Shown here piece after piece: positions 16,895 to 24,473 of a DNA stretch of 64,000 nucleotides. The stretch is from Streptomyces sp. HmicA12. Its GTDB lineage: Bacteria > Actinomycetota > Actinomycetes > Streptomycetales > Streptomycetaceae. Under the pieces are notes generated by a model that worked only from the letters and a program-made list of their open reading frames with translations, was not told the DNA's origin and made no database searches. The translations under genes were made by a program, and so were the position numbers. Position 1 is the stretch's first letter. The number at the start of each line of letters is the position of its first letter. The stretch is from the NCBI RefSeq assembly GCF_000373565.1, contig NZ_KB891802.1, positions 24,835-88,834 on the forward strand. Reading direction: 5' to 3'.

Positions 16895-17782
16895 ATGGTC
16901 AGCCCGCCTCACGAGGCGATGCACCGCATCTTCCAACAGGACCCCGACCTGTTCACCCGCGTCTCGCGCGCACTGGGCTTCGCGGTGCCCGCCCCCGTCA
17001 GATCGACGGTCATGCCCACGGACCTGACGGAGCCCGACCCCGTCGAGCGGCGCGTCGACACACTCCTGCGGATGGAGACCGAGGAGTCCGGGCCGTACCT
17101 CCTCGCTGTCGAGGCGCAGGGGAAGAAGCATCCGGACAAGCCCGCCACCTGGGCGTACTACATCGCGTATCTCTGGTCGAAGTACCAGCAGCCGACGACG
17201 TTGCTCGTCGTCTGCCAGGACCGGGGCACCGCCGAGTGGGCGGAGCGGCCGGTCGGCAGTGGGCCGTTCGGTCTGCCCGGTCTGACCTTCCGGCCGCTGG
17301 TGATCGGGCCGCACAACATGCCCCGGATCACCAGCGCGGCCGAGGCTCGCAAGGACCCGATGCTCGCGGCGCTGTCGGCTGTGACGCACGCTGCGGACAG
17401 CCGCGTCGATGCCATACTCAAAGCCCTCTCCACGTCCCTCAAGGACGATCCTGAGGGAGCAGCCAACCCCATCATCGAGCTTGTCGCGAAGGGCCTGAGC
17501 AAGCGCCCGGCCGCCCAGTACTGGAGGCATCTGATGGCCGTCGATCTGTCCTTCTACACCTCCGACATGTCCGAAGAGATTCGTGAGGAGGGGCGCGCCC
17601 AGGGCGAGGCCAGGGCCGTGCTCAGGGTCCTGGAGAAGCGCGGCATCGACGTCACCGACGAGGTGCGGGAACGCATCACCTCGTGCGGCGATCTCGACAT
17701 GCTGGAGGCGTGGCTCGACCGTTCCCTCGTCGCGGCCGAGGCCGCCGACCTCTTCGTGGAGTCCGAGGGCGACGAGGTCTGA
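16895..17782 (+). CDS. PD-(D/E)XK-like hypothetical protein (Rpn/YhgA-like)
   Basis: 295 residues, from ATG 16895 with CGGAG six bases upstream (GTG 16889 has no site). The N-terminal half has Asp55 in RRVDTLLRM, followed by Glu73-x-Gln75 in LLAVEAQGKK. This fits the D...ExQ/ExK core of PD-(D/E)XK nucleases of the Rpn/transposase_31-like group. The middle is helical, and the C-terminal part (EIREEGRAQGEARAVLRVLEKRGIDV) resembles the helical tail of such proteins. I recall many paralogues of this type in Streptomyces genomes, generally uncharacterised. Nuclease activity is inference from fold motifs. It stands alone, without recombination genes. Confidence 0.65.
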   Translation: MVSPPHEAMHRIFQQDPDLFTRVSRALGFAVPAPVRSTVMPTDLTEPDPVERRVDTLLRMETEESGPYLLAVEAQGKKHPDKPATWAYYIAYLWSKYQQPTTLLVVCQDRGTAEWAERPVGSGPFGLPGLTFRPLVIGPHNMPRITSAAEARKDPMLAALSAVTHAADSRVDAILKALSTSLKDDPEGAANPIIELVAKGLSKRPAAQYWRHLMAVDLSFYTSDMSEEIREEGRAQGEARAVLRVLEKRGIDVTDEVRERITSCGDLDMLEAWLDRSLVAAEAADLFVESEGDEV

Positions 17783-17869
17783 CCTCGGGGCCCTGGTCGC
17801 CCGTCCGTATGTCGGGACGCTCGGGAACACTCGCCCGAATGGGTGGAATGTCCGTTACGCTCCATTCGT

Positions 17870-19297
17870 ATGCCTGTGAGGACCGACACAACGGCCGTGG
17901 CCGACAAGGCCGCCCGCCGCACCGCGCCCCGTGCCGACACCCCGTGGCTGAACCGTGCGTTGCCCCGGCTGCGTGGTCTCGAACCGATCCGAAGTTATGG
18001 CTACGCCGGTGAATTGCTGCACGACGACGGGCGGGCCGACATGGAGGCCTACGGTGCCCGCGTCGCCGATCTCGCGATCCGGCTCGGCGAGGCGCTCCTT
18101 TCGTACGGGGGCTCGGCGGAGGAGGCCGTCGCCGGGATGCTGGTGACCGCCGAGACGTACGGGCTCAGTTACTGCGAGCCGGGGGTCACGCTCGCCGAGG
18201 TCTCGCTGTCCGGGTACGCGCCCGGTGAGCTCACCCCGCTGCACGCCCGCCGGGTCATCCGCAAGCACGGCACCGACTACAGCACCCTGGGCCGTATCCA
18301 CAGCCTTGTGGACCGGATCGGCGCGCGGCGGCTCTCGCTCGACGAGGCGCGGGCCGAGGCCGCCCGGATCCTCGACGTCCCCGCGCCCGTCGGGTGGTGG
18401 GCGCGGTGGCGGGTGCCCGTGCAGACCGGGATCGTGGCCGCCGGTGCCTCCCTGGTCTTCGGCGGCGGGCCGCGCTCGCTGCTGTGCGCGTTCGTCGCCG
18501 GGCTGCTCGGGGCGCTGCTGTGCGGGTGGCTCGGGCGGCACGGGGTGCCCGCGTTCTACCGGTACGCCGTCGCCTCGATGCCGGCCGCCGCCGTCGCCCT
18601 CGCCGTCAGCTGGACCGCGCCGCCGTCGGCGGTGCCGGCCGTCCTGGTCGCCGGGGTGCTCGGGCTGCTGCCCACCGTGACGTTCGTGAGCGCCGTGCAG
18701 GACGCCCTCACCGGGCACTATCTGACCGCGCTCGGGAGACTGTGCGACGCGGTCCTGGTGTTCGCCGCCGTCGTCACGGGCGTGGTCGTCGTCCTGGGCG
18801 TCGGGAACCTCTTCGGGTTCGAGGTGCCGGTGATGCCGCCCGTCAGCCGGGCCGAGTACCTGGGCACCCCGGTGGTGGGGGTCGTCATGTTCGCCGTCGC
18901 CGTGGCGGCGCGGGCCCGCACGCCGCGCCGGGACTGGCTGCCGGCCGCGCTGCTCGCCGTCGTCGGGCTCGTGGTGTCGGTCGAGTTCCGGGTGCTTGGG
19001 CTGTCCTCGCTGGTCGGTACGGCGCTGGTGGCCACCGGGGTGGGGTGCGCCGGGCACTGGGTGGCCCGGCGGCGGCGGGAGTCGGCGCTGCCGTTGGTCA
19101 TTCCCGGGATCGCGCCGTTGCTGCCGGGTGGGGTGCTGTGCACGTCCCTCGGCGCGTTGGCCTCCGGCCGGACCACGGAGGGGCTCGGGGGGCTGGTGAA
19201 TGTGGCCGCGGTGACGTTGGCGCTGGCTGTGGGGGTGGGGTTGTCGGGGGAGGTGGGGCAGTTGGTGCGCCGGGTACGGGTGGCTTCCGCCGGGTGA
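17870..19297 (+). CDS. ThrE-type threonine/serine exporter family protein
   Basis: About 475 residues. The soluble N-terminal ThrE domain has LAIRLGEALLSYGGSAEEAVAGMLVTAETYGLSYCEPGVTLAEVS. About ten transmembrane helices follow, in the two-part arrangement typical of ThrE (DUF1212 plus DUF3815-like). Relatives export threonine and serine by proton motive force. ATG 17870 is chosen because family similarity begins shortly after; no good ribosome-binding site is visible, so the start is uncertain (GTG 17843 and 17876 are alternatives). It is monocistronic and convergent with galE across a 273-nt repeat-rich tail. Confidence 0.85.
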   Translation: MPVRTDTTAVADKAARRTAPRADTPWLNRALPRLRGLEPIRSYGYAGELLHDDGRADMEAYGARVADLAIRLGEALLSYGGSAEEAVAGMLVTAETYGLSYCEPGVTLAEVSLSGYAPGELTPLHARRVIRKHGTDYSTLGRIHSLVDRIGARRLSLDEARAEAARILDVPAPVGWWARWRVPVQTGIVAAGASLVFGGGPRSLLCAFVAGLLGALLCGWLGRHGVPAFYRYAVASMPAAAVALAVSWTAPPSAVPAVLVAGVLGLLPTVTFVSAVQDALTGHYLTALGRLCDAVLVFAAVVTGVVVVLGVGNLFGFEVPVMPPVSRAEYLGTPVVGVVMFAVAVAARARTPRRDWLPAALLAVVGLVVSVEFRVLGLSSLVGTALVATGVGCAGHWVARRRRESALPLVIPGIAPLLPGGVLCTSLGALASGRTTEGLGGLVNVAAVTLALAVGVGLSGEVGQLVRRVRVASAG

Positions 19298-19360
19298 GGG
19301 GGTTGGTGTGGGTGCCGGATGCGCCTTGGTGGGCGGGTGCGGGACGGTGGGGGCTGGTCG

Positions 19361-19380
19361 CGCAGTTCCCCGCGCCCCTG
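19361..19380 (+). repeat. intergenic 20-bp repeat, copy 2
   Basis: Exact CGCAGTTCCCCGCGCCCCTG preceded by GGCTGGTCG, 63 nt after the ThrE-like stop codon. It is unpaired but in the same orientation as copy 3. Confidence 0.85.
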
Positions 19381-19439
19381 AACGTGCCCGTCTGCCGGGT
19401 GCGCTTTCGTTCGCGGCTGTGGGCCGGTGGTCCTGCTGC

Positions 19440-19530
19440 GCGCAGTTCCCCGCGCCCCTGGGAGCGAGCTTCGCTCGCCCAGGGGAAGGCTGCGCGGAGC
19501 GCATGCCTTCAGGGGCGCGGGGAACTGCGC
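19440..19530. repeat. 91-bp MITE-like inverted-repeat element A
   Basis: Perfect 21-bp terminal inverted repeats (19440-19460 and 19510-19530) built on the intergenic core enclose an inner hairpin (GCGAG-CTTCG-CTCGC, 19464-19478) and the block AGGGGAAGGCTGCGCGGAGC. The inner block recurs, inverted, in element B at 58896. The element lies between convergent thrE-like and galE genes and could form a very long stem, acting as a bidirectional terminator or a mobilised miniature element. Confidence 0.8.
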
Positions 19531-19570
19531 GAGAAGCCCCACCGGCCCGCAGCCTGCGACGAGACCGCGG

Positions 19571-20533
19571 CTACGCCCGGGTCCACCCCGCCCACGCCGA
19601 GCTGACCATCTCCCGGACGTCGCGCTTCGCCGACCAGCCCAGCTGGTCGGCGATCCGGCCGGCGGAGGCGACGACGCGGGCCGGGTCGCCGGGGCGGCGG
19701 TCCGTGATCTCGGGGGCGATGTCGTAGCCGGTCTCCTCGTTGATGACGTCGATCATCTCGCGGACCGAAACCCCCACCCCGCGCCCGATGTTGAGCGTGA
19801 GGTCCGTGCCCGGCTCCGCGCCGGCCAGTCGCTGCGCCGTGGCGACGTGCGCCTCGGCGAGGTCGGCGACGTGGATGTAGTCGCGCACGCACGTGCCGTC
19901 CGGCGTCGGATAGTCGGCGCCGAAGACCCGCGGCGCCGCGCCGTCCGTGAGCTTCTCGAAGACCATCGGTACGAGGTTGTAGACCCCGGTGTCGGCGAGC
20001 TCGGGCGAGGCCGCGCCCGCCACGTTGAAGTAGCGCAGGGACGCCGTGGCGAGCCCCGTGGCCCGGCCCGTCGCGCGGACCAGCCACTCGCCCGCCAGCT
20101 TCGTCTCGCCGTAGGGGGACAGGGGCACACAGGGCGTGTCCTCCGTGACCAGCTCGACGTCCGGCATGCCGTACACGGCGGCCGAGGACGAGAAGACGAA
20201 GGAGCGGACGTCCGCCGCCGTCACCGCCTCCAGCAGCACCCGCAGCCCCTCCACGTTCTCGCGGTAGTAGCGCAGCGGCTGCTCGACCGACTCGCCGACC
20301 TGCTTCTTCGCCGCGAGATGGACGACGCCGGTGACGGGGTGCTCGGCGAGCGTGCGCTCCAGCAGGGCGCGGTCGAGGGTCGAGCCGACCACCAGCTCCA
20401 CGTCGGACGGCAGCCGCCCCGCGACCCCGGTGGACAAGTCGTCGTAGACGAGCGCCTGTTCGCCCGCCGCGCGCAGCGCGTGCACCACGTGCGCGCCGAT
20501 GTAGCCGGCCCCGCCGGTGATCAGCCAGGTCAT
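19571..20533 (-). CDS. galE: UDP-glucose 4-epimerase
   Basis: 320 residues, an extended SDR. The NAD-binding GGAGYIG lies at 7-13. The catalytic Ser117 is in SSSAAVYG, and Tyr141 and Lys145 are in SPYGETK. The family segments NVEGLRVLLEA and RYFNVAGA are present. It interconverts UDP-glucose and UDP-galactose (possibly UDP-GlcNAc/GalNAc) in the cytoplasm. It lies 55 nt downstream of a TarS-like GT in the same direction, so it probably supplies a UDP-sugar to wall-polymer glycosylation rather than a Leloir operon (galT and galK are absent). GAGGGGATC precedes the ATG. Confidence 0.95.
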   Translation of the reverse strand: MTWLITGGAGYIGAHVVHALRAAGEQALVYDDLSTGVAGRLPSDVELVVGSTLDRALLERTLAEHPVTGVVHLAAKKQVGESVEQPLRYYRENVEGLRVLLEAVTAADVRSFVFSSSAAVYGMPDVELVTEDTPCVPLSPYGETKLAGEWLVRATGRATGLATASLRYFNVAGAASPELADTGVYNLVPMVFEKLTDGAAPRVFGADYPTPDGTCVRDYIHVADLAEAHVATAQRLAGAEPGTDLTLNIGRGVGVSVREMIDVINEETGYDIAPEITDRRPGDPARVVASAGRIADQLGWSAKRDVREMVSSAWAGWTRA

Positions 20534-20588
20534 GTGGGTGAGATCCCCTCGTACGTAGAACAGCGTGCACGGAGAACGACGTGCGCTG

Positions 20589-22205
20589 TCAGTGAAGCAG
20601 TCGGGCGGCCCTGCGGCGCATCACCGACACCACCCCGCGCAGCCCCGGCGCCGTGCGCAGCGCGAGGGCGCCGGAGTGGGTGGCGTACGGCTGCGCGAGC
20701 AGGACGAGGTGGCGGCGGCTCGGTACGGCGACCCGGCGCAGCAGGCCCGGGCGGCGCACGGCGTGCGCGGTGGTGTCACGGTGGCTGCCGTCCGCGAAGT
20801 GCAGCCGCAGCCGGATGTCCCAGGTGCCGGAGCGGCCGAGCGCGGAGAGGTCCAGGAGGACCGTCGCCTCCCACTGCTCGGGCGCCGAGGGGTCCGGGAG
20901 CGCGGTGACGGCGGCGGTGCGGCGCTGCACGACCGTGCCGGACCGCCGGTCGACGAGCTCCACGTCCATCGAGCGCGGCCCGGCGTCGGCGACCCGCCCG
21001 TACAACTCGTGCATGCGCAGCGTCAGCCGGGTGCCGCGGGCGCTCGGCCGCAGCTCGCCGTCGACCGCGACGGGGAGGACGTCCATCGGCCGGTGCAGCA
21101 GATGGTCGAGCGGGACCTGCGGCAGCTCTGCGGACCAGGCGGGCGTGCCGTCGGGCGCGTACGCGTACGGGGGAAGGAGCCGGGCCGGGCGGGCCGCGAA
21201 CTCCTTGACGCGCGGCAGGTCGCGCGGCGCGTCGACGGCCCGCACGAGCCGGCCGACGACCCGTCCTGGCGCGGGCGCCGCCTCGAAGTCGGCGGCGTCG
21301 AAACCGGCGAGGTACGCGCGCGTGACCGCCCACCACTCGGCGCGGTACTCGGGCCCGCGCAGGTCGAGTTCACGCGCGTACATCCGCAGGGAGTGGTCGA
21401 GGAAGTGGGCCCGTGCCGCCCGCGCGAGCCGCTTCTGCGAGGCGTCGAGCAGGATGTCGACGGCCGTGCGGTGGGCGTCGATCCTGGCCCGCCAGTTGTC
21501 GATGCCGGCCCGGTCGAGGGAGAGCGAGAGCTTCTCGGCGCCGCGCCGCACGTGCCAGACGTAGACGGGGGCGGGGACCAGCGCCATGCGCGGCCCGGCG
21601 GCCAGCACGCGCGCCGTGAACACGAAGTCCTCGTAGACGAACCGGCCGTCGGGGAAGCGGATGTCGTGCGTGCGCAGGAAGTCCGTCCGGTACAGCTTGT
21701 TGACGCAGAGCGTGTCCTGGACGAGGCGCCTGCGGTGTGCCGGGTGCCCGACGACGGCCGCCCTCGCGTACAGCTCCGGGTGCCACGGCACCTCGTGCCC
21801 GGACGGCAGTTCGCGCCGCACGCACAGCCCGGCGGCGACCGCGGCGTCGTGCTTCTCGGCCGCGCCGAGCAGCGCGTCCACCGCGCCGGGCGGCAGCACG
21901 TCGTCGCTGTCGAGGAACATCACGTACGCGGACGAGGCGAGCGCGATCCCGTCGTTGCGCGGGGTGCCGCAGCCGCCGCTGTTGGTGGCGCGGTGCACCA
22001 CCCGCAGGCGCGGTTCGCCGGCCGCGAGGTCGTCGAGCAGGGCGCCGCTGCCGTCCGTCGAGCAGTCGTCGACCGCGATCACCTCGGTCACGGCGGCCCC
22101 CTGCCCGAGCGCCGAGCGGACCGCGTCGGTGACGTGGCCGGCGTCGTCGTACCCGATCACGATGACCGTCACGGCTGCGGCAGGAGGGGGTGTTGAGGTG
22201 TTCAC
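20589..22205 (-). CDS. TarS-like GT2 glycosyltransferase, second paralogue
   Basis: 538 residues. The GT-A domain holds VDDCSTDGSG (46-55), NSGGCGTPRN (75-84), DSDD (99-102), CVNKLYRTDFLRTHDIRFPDG and YEDF (191-194). It is closely related in layout to the 8990-10666 product, including a beta-rich C-terminal half. A wall-polymer sugar transferase is the best inference, with galE directly downstream. The start is GTG 22205, but no ribosome-binding site is visible and the upstream 47 nt are AT-rich. GTG at codon 12 is a less likely start. Confidence 0.8.
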   Translation of the reverse strand: MNTSTPPPAAAVTVIVIGYDDAGHVTDAVRSALGQGAAVTEVIAVDDCSTDGSGALLDDLAAGEPRLRVVHRATNSGGCGTPRNDGIALASSAYVMFLDSDDVLPPGAVDALLGAAEKHDAAVAAGLCVRRELPSGHEVPWHPELYARAAVVGHPAHRRRLVQDTLCVNKLYRTDFLRTHDIRFPDGRFVYEDFVFTARVLAAGPRMALVPAPVYVWHVRRGAEKLSLSLDRAGIDNWRARIDAHRTAVDILLDASQKRLARAARAHFLDHSLRMYARELDLRGPEYRAEWWAVTRAYLAGFDAADFEAAPAPGRVVGRLVRAVDAPRDLPRVKEFAARPARLLPPYAYAPDGTPAWSAELPQVPLDHLLHRPMDVLPVAVDGELRPSARGTRLTLRMHELYGRVADAGPRSMDVELVDRRSGTVVQRRTAAVTALPDPSAPEQWEATVLLDLSALGRSGTWDIRLRLHFADGSHRDTTAHAVRRPGLLRRVAVPSRRHLVLLAQPYATHSGALALRTAPGLRGVVSVMRRRAARLLH

Positions 22206-22252
22206 AGATGAATCTTAGGGGTTTCTGTCAAATGTCCGGTAAGCCGTAAGTT

Positions 22253-23479
22253 TTACTTTTTCGTTCCTCTCCAAAGGGAACGGAACGACACGAAAGCCCC
22301 TCCGAGGAGAAGGGCGTTGCGCGCCCCCGTCACCGCGCACCCGGTCCAGGTCCCGGCCACCACGTCCTCGTACAGCACCGGATACGCGAGCGAGCTCAGC
22401 GCCGCCGCCGCGACGATCAGCAGGGCCACCGGGCGCTGCGTCGTGTACCGGGAGGTGAGGCACACGGCGGCGAGCCCGAGCAGCCAGACCAGGTACTGCG
22501 GGCTGATGACGCGGCTGGTCACGGTGAACATCAGGACGGCGCACAGCGCGGCGTCGTACGGCGTCGCCTCCGACCACGCGCGGGCCCGCGTCCGCCACCA
22601 CAGCAGCACCCCGAACGCGGCGACCGTGAGTCCGAGCGCGGCCGCCGCGACCAGTTCGACGTACGGGCCGACGAACTCGAAGGCCCCGTACTGGTACCGG
22701 ACGGCCCCCGGCCACCCGAAGCGGCGCGCGATCATGAGCGCGGTCCCGCCCGGCGATTCGATCTGCACCCCGCGCCCGGTCTGCCCGCGCAGGAAGGAGA
22801 AGGGCGACTCGAAGACGAGGGTGAGGGTCAGGAGCAGTGCGGCCGCCGACGCGAGGGCCGCCGTCCACGCCTCCTTCGTGGTGCGTCCCCGGGGGGTGCC
22901 GAGCAGGGTCAGCGCGGGCCACACCTTCACCAGCGCGCCGAGCGCCGCGAAGCCGCCCGCGACGCGCGGCGACCGGCCGAGCGCGAGCAGGGCGAGGACG
23001 GCGAGCGCGGTGACCTGGACGTCGTAGCGGGCGAGCGGGATGTGCAGCAGGAGCGGCAGGCCGGCCACCCACAGCCAGGCGCCGCGCGGCTCGCGGCCGC
23101 CGCGCGCCAAGGCGTACGTGACGAGCGCGTCCGTCGCGAGGGTGAACGCCACGAACGCCTGGAAGTACGTGAGCCAGGGGAGCAGCAGCCCCGGCGCCAG
23201 CAGCACCGGGCCCGCGCCCGGCGGGTACTGCCACAGCGGATCCCCGGAGGGGAACGCGCCCTGGGCGAGGGTCCCGTACCAGTGGGCGTAGAGCCCGTGC
23301 GCCTCCCGCGCCACACCGCCCGCGCCGAGGCCGTCCCAGGCGAGCAGGAGGGCCATGGCGGCGCGGGTGGCCAGCCAGGCGGCCGGGAGCGCGGCCCGGG
23401 CCAGGGGGCCGGGGCGGATCCAGGTGGCGAGGACGGGAGAGGGGATGACCGGGCGGCTCGGCTTGGTGTCGAGTGTCAC
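22253..23479 (-). CDS. GT87-like (DUF2029) polytopic mannosyltransferase-type protein
   Basis: 408 residues, about ten membrane helices. The first extracytoplasmic loop includes YAHWYGTLAQGAFPSGDPLWQYPPGAGPVL. A YPP motif after the first helix and downstream ALVKVWPALTLL are typical of GT87 (PimE/AftC-like) polyprenyl-phosphate-sugar-using enzymes. A role outside the membrane in glycan assembly is inferred. It is upstream of the TarS-like gene with a 47-nt AT-rich gap, so it may share the galE-GT operon. Strong family resemblance; acceptor unknown. Confidence 0.8.
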   Translation of the reverse strand: MTLDTKPSRPVIPSPVLATWIRPGPLARAALPAAWLATRAAMALLLAWDGLGAGGVAREAHGLYAHWYGTLAQGAFPSGDPLWQYPPGAGPVLLAPGLLLPWLTYFQAFVAFTLATDALVTYALARGGREPRGAWLWVAGLPLLLHIPLARYDVQVTALAVLALLALGRSPRVAGGFAALGALVKVWPALTLLGTPRGRTTKEAWTAALASAAALLLTLTLVFESPFSFLRGQTGRGVQIESPGGTALMIARRFGWPGAVRYQYGAFEFVGPYVELVAAAALGLTVAAFGVLLWWRTRARAWSEATPYDAALCAVLMFTVTSRVISPQYLVWLLGLAAVCLTSRYTTQRPVALLIVAAAALSSLAYPVLYEDVVAGTWTGCAVTGARNALLLGGAFVSFRSLWRGTKK

Positions 23480-23512
23480 GGTTCGGGAGCGTATGTCCCG
23501 GTCGGGCTGTCC

Positions 23513-23959
23513 CTAAATGTCCGCGCCGTCCAGCGCCTCGGTCAGCCGATTCAGCCGGGTCCGCAGATCCTCGATCTCCGCCAGCTCGAACCCCGTCGCC
23601 GCCGCGATCTTCTTCGGCACCTCGACCGCGCGCCCCTTCAGCTCGGCGCCCGCATCCGTGAGCGTGATGACCACCGAGCGCTCGTCCCGCGCGCTGCGCT
23701 CGCGGCGCACCAGGCCGTTCGCCTCCAGGCGCTTGAGCAGGGGCGAGAGGGTGCCGGAGTCCAGGCGCAGGCGCTCGCCGAGGCGCTTGACGGGGGCCTC
23801 GCCCTCCTCCCAGAGGGCCAGCATGACCAGGTACTGCGGGTAGGTGAGTCCCAGGTCCTTGAGCAGCGTGCGGTACACGCCGCCGAAGGCGCGCGACGCC
23901 GCGTTCAGGGAGAAGCAGATCTGCCGGTCGAGGCGGAGGTAGTCGTCAGTGCTGGCCAT
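23513..23959 (-). CDS. ohrR: OhrR, MarR-family organic-peroxide-sensing repressor
   Basis: 148 residues from ATG 23959. The reactive cysteine of the one-Cys/two-Cys OhrR group is Cys15 in DRQICFSLNAASRAF. The winged helix has YPQYLVMLALWEEGEAPVKRLGERLRLDSGTLSPLLKRLEANGLVRRER, and the wing has RSVVITLTDAG. The sensor cysteine is oxidised by organic hydroperoxides, releasing DNA. An ATG at 23983 would start only 3 nt from the palindromic operator, so the downstream start is preferred. It is divergent from ohr, which it should repress together with itself. Confidence 0.94.
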   Translation of the reverse strand: MASTDDYLRLDRQICFSLNAASRAFGGVYRTLLKDLGLTYPQYLVMLALWEEGEAPVKRLGERLRLDSGTLSPLLKRLEANGLVRRERSARDERSVVITLTDAGAELKGRAVEVPKKIAAATGFELAEIEDLRTRLNRLTEALDGADI

Positions 23960-23985
23960 GGTTCCAGGGTAACGGCGGACCATTT

Positions 23986-23999
23986 AGTTGTGCACAACT
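23986..23999. promoter_or_regulatory. OhrR operator palindrome
   Basis: A perfect 14-bp palindrome AGTTGTGCACAACT sits between ohrR and ohr and closely resembles the TTGTGCACAA-type operators known for OhrR in actinobacteria. Binding here would block both divergent promoters. Confidence 0.85.
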
Positions 24000-24014
24000 G
24001 AATTGCGTGCTCTA

Positions 24015-24028
24015 CTTACGTACGTAAG
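24015..24028. promoter_or_regulatory. second palindrome in ohrR-ohr region
   Basis: A perfect 14-bp palindrome CTTACGTACGTAAG lies 15 nt from the OhrR operator and 31 nt before the ohr start. Its sequence differs from the OhrR site. It may overlap the ohr promoter or bind another regulator. Confidence 0.5.
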
Positions 24029-24059
24029 CCAACGCCACCAACGCGAGAGGCAGACCCTC

Positions 24060-24473
24060 ATGGACGCCATCTACACCGCCGTCGCCACCGCCACCCACGG
24101 CCGCGACGGCCGCGCCGTCTCCTCCGACGGCGTGATCGACCTCCAGCTCGGCATCCCCACGGCCATGGGCGGCAACGGCCAGGGCTCGAACCCGGAGCAG
24201 CTCTTCGCCGCCGGTTACGCGGCCTGTTTCGGCAGCGCGCTCGGCCTCGTCGGCCGCGCCGCCAAGGTGGACGTCGCGGACGCGGCCGTCACCGCCGAGG
24301 TCTCCATCGGCAAGCAGGGCGAGGGCTTCGGTCTCGCGGTCGTGCTGCGCGTGGAGCTGCCGGAGTCGGTGGACGCGGAGACCGGCCGCAAGCTGGTCGA
24401 GCAGGCGCACCAGGTGTGCCCGTACTCGAACGCGACGCGGGGCAACATCGACGTGGACCTCGTCATCGAGTAG
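24060..24473 (+). CDS. ohr: organic hydroperoxide resistance protein Ohr
   Basis: 137 residues, OsmC/Ohr fold. The catalytic cysteines are Cys56 in AAGYAACFGSAL and Cys120 in AHQVCPYSNATRGN. The enzyme reduces organic (lipid) hydroperoxides to alcohols using lipoylated proteins as reductant. Length is normal. GAGAGG precedes ATG 24060. It is divergent from ohrR with a palindromic operator between them. Its last 11 nt overlap the 3' end of the convergent membrane-protein gene. The pair interrupts an otherwise glycosyltransferase-rich stretch. Confidence 0.96.
   Translation: MDAIYTAVATATHGRDGRAVSSDGVIDLQLGIPTAMGGNGQGSNPEQLFAAGYAACFGSALGLVGRAAKVDVADAAVTAEVSIGKQGEGFGLAVVLRVELPESVDAETGRKLVEQAHQVCPYSNATRGNIDVDLVIE

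Noticed and set aside
22226..22231. TTGACA on the minus strand as a -35 box for the TarS-like gene at 22205
   Set aside because: Its matching -10 position would overlap the start codon, and no TAnnnT is present at 16-18 nt.
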